A stretch of DNA of 42,123 nucleotides from a virus, in the IMG/VR virus record IMGVR_UViG_3300022072_000026, positions 1 through 42,123 of that record; one strand, given 5' to 3'. A model generated the notes under the pieces. It saw only the letters and a list, made by a program, of their open reading frames with translations, was not told where the DNA came from and did no database searches. The position numbers were made by a program, and so were the translations under genes. Shown piece after piece: positions 1-8,774 of this stretch. How positions within the stretch are numbered: position 1 is the stretch's first letter; every line of letters starts with the position of its first letter.

Positions 1-3000
1 GGGGTTAAATAATATAGAGTTATCATAATCAGAAACAGTTTCTTGATTATTCCCATCAACAGCAGTAATTCCTTTCTGTAACGGATCCAAATATCTTTGT
101 AGCTCTACAAATATAGATTTCGGATTTCCCGGAGTAAGTAAAGCAACAGCTTCATCCATATTAAAATTATTCAACCCCAACAATCTTGCAGTTTGAAAGA
201 CTTTAATACTATTTGAAATATCTTCTACTTGAGATGTCGTTAATCTATCAGCACCAATCTTATTCACTAAAGAATTAAGCACTTTATTAGTGGCACCTTG
301 ATATACTGGGTTCAACACTTTCAAGTGGCTTAAAACCTCTCTTGCTACATTCTCGTAGTTTTTCAAATCAGGGTTTGTTCTAAACTCAGGAGTAAACTTC
401 AAAGTTCTTTTTGCTATTTCTTTTTTGGTTTTTGGCGCAGCCATAACCTCATCATAACGATCTAGTTCTTTTTCTAAGACGTGTGGGTTTACATGAATCT
501 TCTTATGACCTCCCATTACTTTAGAAACCTTTTGAGTTTCTGAATTCATTTCTTCTAACATTCTAAACAATTCCAAAACATTACCAAATTGCGAACGATT
601 TAATATTTTGCTTTTTCCTGTTTTTTTATCAATGCTAGTATCAATACTTAATTTTGGTGTTTTAGCTTTCTTAATCTTAAGAGCTTTATAGGCTTGATCA
701 AAAACATTAGAGTAGTTTGACTCTTCATTATAAATGTTTTTCATTTTAGACTTTAGCTTTCCATATACCTTAGCTGGCTCCGAGTTAAGTATTAAAGCAA
801 CTTCCTCTAAACTTACCCCTAGGTTCACTAACAATGTAGCTTGTGCTATATTGAAGCTGTCAATACCTAGCTTATCAGCAAAGTGGTGACTTGCATTATC
901 CAATTGGATATTTGCTAATTCAGCAGATTTTTGATTCCTAGAGTTTTGACCTACCTCAGCATCTCTAAACCTATTGTAAACAGCACCATTTATACTAACT
1001 GGTCTAGTAAGTTCAATTTCATATGCTGCATATAAGTTCGCAACCTTATGAAGATTGAATATAGGCCCAACATTGTTTTTGGCAACTAGTGTATTATCAT
1101 AATCTGCGGCTCTCTGCTCAGGAGAACCGGGCAAATGATACTCTTGATTGTTTTTAAATGTCTGTTCGACTTTCTTAACAACTGCTTCAGTAGAAGCTTT
1201 AATATCCATTTTAGCCTGTATCTGTTCAGCCATAGCACTAGAAGTCCAGTACTTTGTCATTTTATCAAAAGCTTGATTCCATTCAGAGTATTTCTTATTA
1301 TCTCCTTTGTGCTGAATGTAAAGAGCATCACCATCGTTATCAGCTCCAATGATATCATTAAATTCAGAAGATACCATTACTTGATTACCATCACCGTCGT
1401 TGTACGCCATAACCTCAAACACACCTGTTGAAGATGGCCCATGACCAGGAATCCTAGAAGCGATTACAGTTTGCCCTTTTACGTGATATCCAATATGAAC
1501 ACCATTTTCATTGAATTCTTCACCAATAAACTTATTAGCTTCTTCATTAGTACTAACACCATGAACGCTTCTAGCTACTTTTAAAGCTGCATATTTAATA
1601 GCATTTAAGTCTTGAAGATGAGTCTGGGTTTCTCTTTTCTTTTTTGGATCACCTGCATTGTAATGATATAAAACACCTTTTCCAGCTTGATTATAAACAG
1701 TCATTTTCTGCCTAGCCATTAAAGGCTTTTGACCTGACTTAGAAACCATACTCATATGACGAGGCAATTCAATTCCAGCAGGATTAATTGAACCGTCGGT
1801 ATTCTTAGTGTAACCTTCTAATTTGTCTTTAATACGAACATCTGGCTTTTGGTGAGCGATAGTACCCGGAGTTAACAACTTGTTTCCCGCGACACGTAAA
1901 GTCTTAGCTAATTGGTTTGTTACAATCTCTGTGATATAAGGATGAGACAAAGAACCACCATCTTCAAAGATAATTCTCTGGGCTTGATCCATATCTTCTT
2001 TATTAAGACCTGATTCAATAAGAGCGTGATAATCTTCCATTTTACCACTAGCAATCTTTTCAAGTATTTCATTGAAAGCTTTTTGCTTCTGGTTAGATAT
2101 GTGGTCTTGTATTTCAATAGCTAAGTCCATATTACCATTAGCGGTAGCACCTACAATAACCGAGTTAATCATTTGGGTTGGTGTAGTAGATAAACTTTTT
2201 ACAACGTCCATTAATTGTTGAGGTCCGAAATTATAACTTTCTAAACCTACGAAATTTCCTTTTTTGTCATAGAACATTTTATCATAATACTCCATTACAC
2301 CCTCATGGTCTTGTGACAATGCTTCCATTGTAAACTTAGAACCTAAATCAGTATGTGTTAATTCACCAGTAGTCTTGTTTTCGTCAATAAATTTATCTGG
2401 ATATAGACTTCCTTTATCTGAGGATTGAGTAACAGCAATTGCAATATGATTAAACGACTGATCCGTTAAATCCATACTAGGCTCAACTCCATATTTATCT
2501 TTATGTTGCTTATCATACTTAGCTTCACGAGCTGTAAGTATATTGTAAAGAGGATGCCCCTTTCTAGCGATTGTTGTGTATCCTTTTAAGTAAGCTAGTT
2601 TCCCCGCAAATTGTGGGTTGTCTTTTTCAACAGAAGCATTTAATAGTTTGAAACCATCGTTCATATCAAATACACCAAGCCCAAGGTTTACTAATTTCTG
2701 TGCTGTCTTTTCAGTAATGTACATAGCACCATCGGTACCAGAAACACTATTGTTTGCAATACTATCAGCTATTGGTATTGCTTCTATTTTGAAGTTCTCA
2801 TTTTTTGCTGACATAATAGGAGAACCGTTAGACTTAAATCTTTTTATTCCTCCGGCCTTTCCTTTGACTCCTGGAATAAATATCTCTCTTGAATAATATC
2901 CATTAAGAACACTATTGACATATTGTTCAGCAGCTAGGTTTCTACCTTCAGAAGTAAGAACTCCGTCTTTATAGTAATCTGAAAATTGTTTCTTCTTAGA

Positions 3001-6000
3001 AAAAATATCTGCATTCTCTCTCATGAATTTAACATTGTTGTTAATTCCTTTAAGAAGATTCTTTTTAAACTCGGCTTTTGTTTGTTTCTCATCAGGAAAC
3101 AATTCATTGTGCATATGAAGTACACTGTTGATCAACTTTCCATCACTGTTAAATTGTAATTTTCTTGATGAAGGAGTTTTTAAAGTTTCTGATATAGTTC
3201 CTTTTGGATTACTACTAGAAAGAACATTATTAAAAGCATTGTTAAATTCTTTTTCAGTTATCTCCGAAGTATAAGATTGAACAACTGCCTTTGGGTGTGT
3301 TCCTACTGGATTCTTTTTAAAGAACTTCCCGTCTCTTTCGAAAAATTCATAATCAAGCATACCATCACCATCGTAAACTTCTTTTTTAAATGACTTGATT
3401 CCTTCTGGAGTTGTTAAAACATCAAACAAATCTTTAACATCATGTCGTTTCATATTCATATAGAACTTTCTAGGAGAGTCTGAAAAAGCACCCATACTCT
3501 GTAAGTATGAACTTGCTTTTCTTCCATTACCAGACCTCGAGGTAGCAACATACTGTAACATTTCATCAATACGCTGTTCGAATGAAGTACTGTTTTTATA
3601 AGTATTCCCTTTGTTGTTCTGTAAATCTTGAATACCATGAGTTATACTAATGGTTGGCAAGATTCCTAATTGAAACTGGTCGTATATGTGACCTAACAGC
3701 AAGTTAGGCTCATAAGCCTTGCCTAAGAGCTTTGCTTGTTTTTTAGATACATGAGAATACCTGTCAATGAATACCTCTCTAGTAGGCTTGTTTCCGTTGT
3801 TGTCTGCTGACATAAACTCAATCATGTTATCGACTTCCTTAGTCAAATGATTGTTTGTTATTTTAACAGCCTCCATATTGCCCTCGGCATTTACAACAGT
3901 GCTGAGGTTTGTAAACTTACGATTTGTAGAAATTAATGCTTCTGCAAGTAATCTACCTTCATATAGATTTACCTGCCCAACAATTCTCTTATTGGTTCCC
4001 CTAACCTTCTGATACAACAAGTTCTGTTTGATATATCCAGAAATCAAAGTTTCAATTGGTATCATAGTTCCTTTATGAATCAAGACACCTTGCTCCATAA
4101 CCTTAGAATACTTAAAGTTTCTAGGGCGATACATGTCGATAACATTAAGATAATCCTGTTCAGTGTCTTTACCTTCTTTAATGTTTTTAACAGACTGTAG
4201 AAATGAATTCCACTTATCAGAACCTACTTGTTTACCACTAGCATCTTTTACAGATCGCTCTTTGTAAACTCTTGCTAGCACATCTTGTGTATCAGTAATT
4301 TCTCTTTGGTTCAAGGAGTTTACCATCTCATAACTACCATCTGCCTTTAAAGCAGTACGAATACCATTGATATGCTTTCCATTAGAAAATATAAAATGTA
4401 TTCCAGAAAGCAACTGCTCATTAGAATCAGGATATACCTTTTTCATAAATCTATTGAAAGCAGCTATCTCCTTAATTTCTGAATTCTCAATATTGTAAAT
4501 AAACGCTGCTGCGCTTTTGTTTTCAATAGCAAGATTATACATTACAGACTCCAACAACTCTTGGTTAAGAATAGGAGAGTTTTTACGATTAGTTTTTTGA
4601 GTCCTAGTGGCTTTAAGATGTTTTAACCTGAAAGCCTTATTGTAAATCGTTCCGAATCTTTTTAAAATTCTAGTTGCTGATTTTTTATGAGAATCAAAGT
4701 CTTTGTTTTGAAATGAGATACCATCTTCTACATCATCATCGTAGTCATTGGTTTCTTCGTAAAACTCATCTTGAAAGATGTTTTTTAAAGACCGGCCATT
4801 AGTAGCCTTACGTTTAATTCTCTCTTGAATCTCATTTAAAGCCTCAACATACTGACTGTCATTTTCTCGAGCTCTCTGGTCTAATCCATAAGCATCAAAC
4901 TTAACTCCTTTGGTTACAGCTTTGAATGTATTAAATAAATAGTCCTTCATATTACCTACAGGAAGAGTCTTATCTTCTGCAAGTTCTTTAAGCATTCTAT
5001 CTACTCCTGTTTCAGCTTCAATTAATTCGCCTCTTTTCCGAAGCATTCCCCACCATTTCTTAGTATCACGTTTTCTTCTACCTTCATTCTTTAAGGTAAA
5101 GACCATATCAAAATTAGCAGCCAACGGCCCTTCTAAGGTCTTAGCTAACATTTCTTCAATTAAATACTTTTGCTCAGTAAGAGGTACGGTTTTTAAATCA
5201 CCAGAAGCAACCTCTTTAGCAATCTGATCATTAAGTTCATCAATTTGAGCTCCATTAAAACCTAGTGCGTTTGCAATCTGTCCTTTTGTAAGTTCTTGGT
5301 AGTTTCCTTTTTCATCTAAAACAAGACGATATAGGGTAACATCATCATAACGCTCTCTGATATCTTTAACAAGTTCTTTGTTTGCTAACGATGCTTTAAC
5401 AAGGGCTTGAGTCTCTGGCGTATTAATACTAAGTTTAAGATATATATGCGACATCTCGTGCATAAAAGTCTTATCCTGATTAGGAGCCTTTTCATCTATA
5501 AAAATAGTCGCGGCCAATGCATGACCTAAACCTTGTGAACCTACAGATTCAAACAAGTTTCTTACTATAATCAATTGCGCTGGGTCATTGGTGTTTGGAA
5601 ACATTGTCTTAAGAGAATGATTCACCACAGCCATTGAGTGCCTTCTTGATGGACTAAGTAAGTTATAGGTTGTGTACCTGTTGAGGTAATTATCTAATTC
5701 ATTCTGAGAAAGATCTGTTGCCTCAGTAACCTTAATACCTTTTATCTTATTAAGAACGCTTCGAACAAATCTTGTCTCAAGTATGTTTTGAAGCTTAACC
5801 TTTCCTTCAGCTCTTGATTCACGACTATCAAAAGCTACTGTTTCTGAATTGGCTACTTTCTTAGCATTCTTCTTCCAGTTCTTTTTAGCTTTATCAGCTT
5901 TAGCCTCTTCAACGCTTTCTAAATCTGGTTGTTTCTTTTTATTAGTAACCTCATCTTCTAAAAATGCTTGTTCCTCTTTACTTAAATCTTTATCGACTTC

Positions 6001-8754
6001 AACCTTCTCTTCGTCTTTATCGTCGGTATCTTCATCACCTTTTTTAGTTCCATCTTCATTAACACCTGGTTTAATTATCGGCCCCTCTGGAGGATCAATA
6101 ACTGCATCAGTAGAAGCATCCTTTTCAATCTTTAAAATTTTTCTAGTTATTTCACTTAAAACAGCATCCGGATTATTTGCACGAATTTCTTCTTCCCTAG
6201 TAGAAAGCTTTCCTTCGGACATAATCTTATCAGCGATATCACTTAAAATACCATCTGGCAAAGTTCCTGTCTCTTCAAAGTTTGACCAAACATCATCACC
6301 AATAACTTCATTCTCATCAACAGTAGTATCGTCTACCATTTGTTCAGCTTCTTGCTGGGCTTGTTCTTGGGTTTTAGGAGTTCCGTATGCTACACCATCT
6401 ATAATAGTAGTTCCGCTAGTTTTTTGTTCTTCTACTTTTTCTATCGGGCCTTCAGCTTCTTCTTGAGCTTTAGCTTGTGCTTCTTCTTCTGCTGCAACTT
6501 CACCCGCGGCTTCTTCATCTATTTCAGGAGTTTTAAACTTATCCTGAATAGACTTAGCCATAGCTTTTACTTTGTCTGTAGCATTTGCAAGAGATGGCAT
6601 TTCAAATATACCTTTAGCTTTCTTTTCAGCTTTCTCTGCCAAGTCTAATGCTTCAACGGTAATTCCCATTGCGGTAGCTTTTGCTTTCTTTCCTGCGTTT
6701 AAAGCACCATCTATAAACTTTTTACCTTTACTACGCGTATCTCCTTCACCAGTGTACTCCTTCATTTGTTGAGAAGACAATCCACCAATAACCATTTCAT
6801 TACCAAATTCATCAAGTACAATTTCAACCTCTAATGGATTTGCTTTTTTTCCTAGTATTAAATTTTCTTGGTTTTGACGTGCCTCAGCTTTTAATATAGA
6901 AAGAGCCTTTACTCTGGCAGTATATATTTGTTGAGTTTCAGAAATACTCTTTTTCTTATCCTTAATCTCTTGAGCACTCTTAGCATCTATTGCATTTATA
7001 ACCTCAAGCTTTTCTTCGGCAATAGCTTTATATTCTTCTAATTTTTTATTGAAATAGTTTTCATCAGCAATATTAGTAAGCAATGCTTTCTTACCTTTTA
7101 CATTTAAACGATCGGCTTTTTCAGACTTTTCTTTAAAGCCAAAATACATAGCATCTAAATCAGGTATTTGCTCTTCGTTTATATTTCCATTTTCTAAAAG
7201 TGAATTACGAAGGTCTACATATGCTTGGTCACCATATTTTTCATCAATAGCAATATTACCTACTTGATGCTCTATGTGATATTCTTGATAAGCAAGTTCA
7301 TCTTTAGTTCCTTGCTTATTTGTTATGTTAGTTAGGTTTTCAATAGAATTATGTAATCTTAAAGCATCATCAGCTTTTTGATTTACAAGTGTGTTTAAAT
7401 TAAAAGCACCACCACTCACAGCACCCATTACACCAGCTAATACTTTAGTTCCTTTATTCTCTTTAGAATTATAGAAATCCATGAATGAACTTACATCTAA
7501 CAGGTCTGGATGTGGAACACCAGTCTTATCAGCAACAGCTTTCTTAGAAGCCCACTCTTCAAATGTTTCTTGAAAGGATTCTTCAATTCCCTCAAAAGCC
7601 ATTTTCTTTGATAATCGACCTAAACCTTTTATTATTGGTGCAACATCATAAGTAAATAAACTAGAAGACATTTTTGCTCTAGCAGCAGCAGTTCTAGGTA
7701 TGCCACCTTTAGACATTGGATTAAGACTTTTTAATGCCTTATACCCACCTCCATAAGTTAAACCCCAAGAAGCCATATCAGCAGCAAGCCAAGCGGAATT
7801 ATTACGCATAGTTCCAGCTGCCATATCTCCAAGGTCTTCTTCGGAAAACATTTTTACCTTTTCACCCTGTTCATTTGTATAGGTTAGGTCTTTGTTGTTA
7901 TTAACGACTCCTGCCGCGTTTAACATACCTGCATAAACATTACTAGCAATACCCCCACCAATTGCACTAGCAGTTGCATTACCTAATGTAGTAAGCCCTA
8001 TATCAGTTCCTAGCTTACCCGCAAGACCTGAACCTTTTCCAGCAGCACCAAATATTTCAGCACCTAAAGCAGTCTTTCCAACTTGCCCTGGTAGTTTTGT
8101 AACACCTTTCTTTAAAAGTGATTTAGCAATAGCTGCACCTCTACCCCCAATATATACAGACTGTACAATCTGAGGTATCATACTAGCTATATTCTGACTC
8201 CAAAACTTAGGATTGGTAACCGAACCCCAACTTAAATTTTCATTCTTTAATTCTTCAGGTATGGCGCTTTTAAAGTTTTCAGCAACATCGGTACCAACAT
8301 CTTGAAGCATTCTAGATAATACCGTTCCATCAGATATAGTAGGATCAACAATAGCACCCGCCATTTGAACCAAATCACCAGTACCTTTGATAATATAATT
8401 ACCAACACCTTGCATTATATTAACTCCTGCTTCTTCCATCCAACCACGAGCACTATACTCTGGACTCCAAGAATCAGGATCCTCTTCTAAGTCTCTAGTG
8501 TTTTGCCCAGCAATAGTACCTAGCTTTTGATTTGAATATATTTCATTATTAACAGCTTCTTGGTCTTGAGCGTTAGCTTGAACGTTATCAGGTAAGGCTA
8601 AATTTTCTTGCTCTTGCCCTTGCCCTTGTTGTTCTTGCATTTGCTGTCCTCTTTCGGCAGGTGAAAAAGACAAGTCTTGTTCTCTTTCTTCTACTGGTGG
8701 AGCAGAACCATTTCCGTTTTTTGAATTATTAAAAATTTCAAAGATATCTGGCAT
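1..8754 (-). CDS. Giant virion RNA polymerase with zincin-like domain (partial, runs off the left edge)
   Basis: The frame is open from the ATG at 8754 to the window edge: 2918 codons with no stop, so the C-terminus is missing. The decisive motif is GADNDGD at residues 2470-2476 (DNDGD at 1327-1341), preceded by SRIPGHGPSSTGVFEV. This mirrors the multisubunit beta-prime pattern NRAPTLHR...FEP...NADFDGD, where the three Asp bind catalytic Mg. A second segment, GTDGAMYITEK from residue 2006, may belong to the beta-like barrel; that is inference. Known crAss-like phages (Cellulophaga phi14:2 gp66) package one-chain polymerases of this kind and eject them to transcribe early genes. Upstream of the polymerase part lie hydrophobic Gly/Ala-rich stretches (about residues 185-280 and 439-457), Lys/Glu-rich and acidic linkers (about 500-930) and HEMSH at 1099-1103, a zincin HExxH motif. 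The N-terminus is Gln-rich (about residues 35-50). It is the last gene seen in the cargo operon, 20 nt after the 692-aa gene. Polymerase identity is strong; protease activity is unproven. Confidence 0.88.
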   Translation of the reverse strand, partial: MPDIFEIFNNSKNGNGSAPPVEEREQDLSFSPAERGQQMQEQQGQGQEQENLALPDNVQANAQDQEAVNNEIYSNQKLGTIAGQNTRDLEEDPDSWSPEYSARGWMEEAGVNIMQGVGNYIIKGTGDLVQMAGAIVDPTISDGTVLSRMLQDVGTDVAENFKSAIPEELKNENLSWGSVTNPKFWSQNIASMIPQIVQSVYIGGRGAAIAKSLLKKGVTKLPGQVGKTALGAEIFGAAGKGSGLAGKLGTDIGLTTLGNATASAIGGGIASNVYAGMLNAAGVVNNNKDLTYTNEQGEKVKMFSEEDLGDMAAGTMRNNSAWLAADMASWGLTYGGGYKALKSLNPMSKGGIPRTAAARAKMSSSLFTYDVAPIIKGLGRLSKKMAFEGIEESFQETFEEWASKKAVADKTGVPHPDLLDVSSFMDFYNSKENKGTKVLAGVMGAVSGGAFNLNTLVNQKADDALRLHNSIENLTNITNKQGTKDELAYQEYHIEHQVGNIAIDEKYGDQAYVDLRNSLLENGNINEEQIPDLDAMYFGFKEKSEKADRLNVKGKKALLTNIADENYFNKKLEEYKAIAEEKLEVINAIDAKSAQEIKDKKKSISETQQIYTARVKALSILKAEARQNQENLILGKKANPLEVEIVLDEFGNEMVIGGLSSQQMKEYTGEGDTRSKGKKFIDGALNAGKKAKATAMGITVEALDLAEKAEKKAKGIFEMPSLANATDKVKAMAKSIQDKFKTPEIDEEAAGEVAAEEEAQAKAQEEAEGPIEKVEEQKTSGTTIIDGVAYGTPKTQEQAQQEAEQMVDDTTVDENEVIGDDVWSNFEETGTLPDGILSDIADKIMSEGKLSTREEEIRANNPDAVLSEITRKILKIEKDASTDAVIDPPEGPIIKPGVNEDGTKKGDEDTDDKDEEKVEVDKDLSKEEQAFLEDEVTNKKKQPDLESVEEAKADKAKKNWKKNAKKVANSETVAFDSRESRAEGKVKLQNILETRFVRSVLNKIKGIKVTEATDLSQNELDNYLNRYTTYNLLSPSRRHSMAVVNHSLKTMFPNTNDPAQLIIVRNLFESVGSQGLGHALAATIFIDEKAPNQDKTFMHEMSHIYLKLSINTPETQALVKASLANKELVKDIRERYDDVTLYRLVLDEKGNYQELTKGQIANALGFNGAQIDELNDQIAKEVASGDLKTVPLTEQKYLIEEMLAKTLEGPLAANFDMVFTLKNEGRRKRDTKKWWGMLRKRGELIEAETGVDRMLKELAEDKTLPVGNMKDYLFNTFKAVTKGVKFDAYGLDQRARENDSQYVEALNEIQERIKRKATNGRSLKNIFQDEFYEETNDYDDDVEDGISFQNKDFDSHKKSATRILKRFGTIYNKAFRLKHLKATRTQKTNRKNSPILNQELLESVMYNLAIENKSAAAFIYNIENSEIKEIAAFNRFMKKVYPDSNEQLLSGIHFIFSNGKHINGIRTALKADGSYEMVNSLNQREITDTQDVLARVYKERSVKDASGKQVGSDKWNSFLQSVKNIKEGKDTEQDYLNVIDMYRPRNFKYSKVMEQGVLIHKGTMIPIETLISGYIKQNLLYQKVRGTNKRIVGQVNLYEGRLLAEALISTNRKFTNLSTVVNAEGNMEAVKITNNHLTKEVDNMIEFMSADNNGNKPTREVFIDRYSHVSKKQAKLLGKAYEPNLLLGHIYDQFQLGILPTISITHGIQDLQNNKGNTYKNSTSFEQRIDEMLQYVATSRSGNGRKASSYLQSMGAFSDSPRKFYMNMKRHDVKDLFDVLTTPEGIKSFKKEVYDGDGMLDYEFFERDGKFFKKNPVGTHPKAVVQSYTSEITEKEFNNAFNNVLSSSNPKGTISETLKTPSSRKLQFNSDGKLINSVLHMHNELFPDEKQTKAEFKKNLLKGINNNVKFMRENADIFSKKKQFSDYYKDGVLTSEGRNLAAEQYVNSVLNGYYSREIFIPGVKGKAGGIKRFKSNGSPIMSAKNENFKIEAIPIADSIANNSVSGTDGAMYITEKTAQKLVNLGLGVFDMNDGFKLLNASVEKDNPQFAGKLAYLKGYTTIARKGHPLYNILTAREAKYDKQHKDKYGVEPSMDLTDQSFNHIAIAVTQSSDKGSLYPDKFIDENKTTGELTHTDLGSKFTMEALSQDHEGVMEYYDKMFYDKKGNFVGLESYNFGPQQLMDVVKSLSTTPTQMINSVIVGATANGNMDLAIEIQDHISNQKQKAFNEILEKIASGKMEDYHALIESGLNKEDMDQAQRIIFEDGGSLSHPYITEIVTNQLAKTLRVAGNKLLTPGTIAHQKPDVRIKDKLEGYTKNTDGSINPAGIELPRHMSMVSKSGQKPLMARQKMTVYNQAGKGVLYHYNAGDPKKKRETQTHLQDLNAIKYAALKVARSVHGVSTNEEANKFIGEEFNENGVHIGYHVKGQTVIASRIPGHGPSSTGVFEVMAYNDGDGNQVMVSSEFNDIIGADNDGDALYIQHKGDNKKYSEWNQAFDKMTKYWTSSAMAEQIQAKMDIKASTEAVVKKVEQTFKNNQEYHLPGSPEQRAADYDNTLVAKNNVGPIFNLHKVANLYAAYEIELTRPVSINGAVYNRFRDAEVGQNSRNQKSAELANIQLDNASHHFADKLGIDSFNIAQATLLVNLGVSLEEVALILNSEPAKVYGKLKSKMKNIYNEESNYSNVFDQAYKALKIKKAKTPKLSIDTSIDKKTGKSKILNRSQFGNVLELFRMLEEMNSETQKVSKVMGGHKKIHVNPHVLEKELDRYDEVMAAPKTKKEIAKRTLKFTPEFRTNPDLKNYENVAREVLSHLKVLNPVYQGATNKVLNSLVNKIGADRLTTSQVEDISNSIKVFQTARLLGLNNFNMDEAVALLTPGNPKSIFVELQRYLDPLQKGITAVDGNNQETVSDYDNSILFNP

Positions 8755-8774
8755 GATATGTTATTTTGTTTTTG

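Noticed and set aside
5849-6466. 205-aa Ser-rich frame on the plus strand
   Set aside because: It is the antisense of the Lys/Glu-rich acidic linkers of the giant polymerase; its Ser/Phe/Leu-rich, hydrophobic content is what antisense of such codons gives.
8600-8660. Short repeat coding QEQQGQGQEQE near the polymerase start, considered as a CRISPR-like or regulatory repeat
   Set aside because: It is a simple in-frame Gln/Gly/Glu low-complexity stretch of coding sequence.
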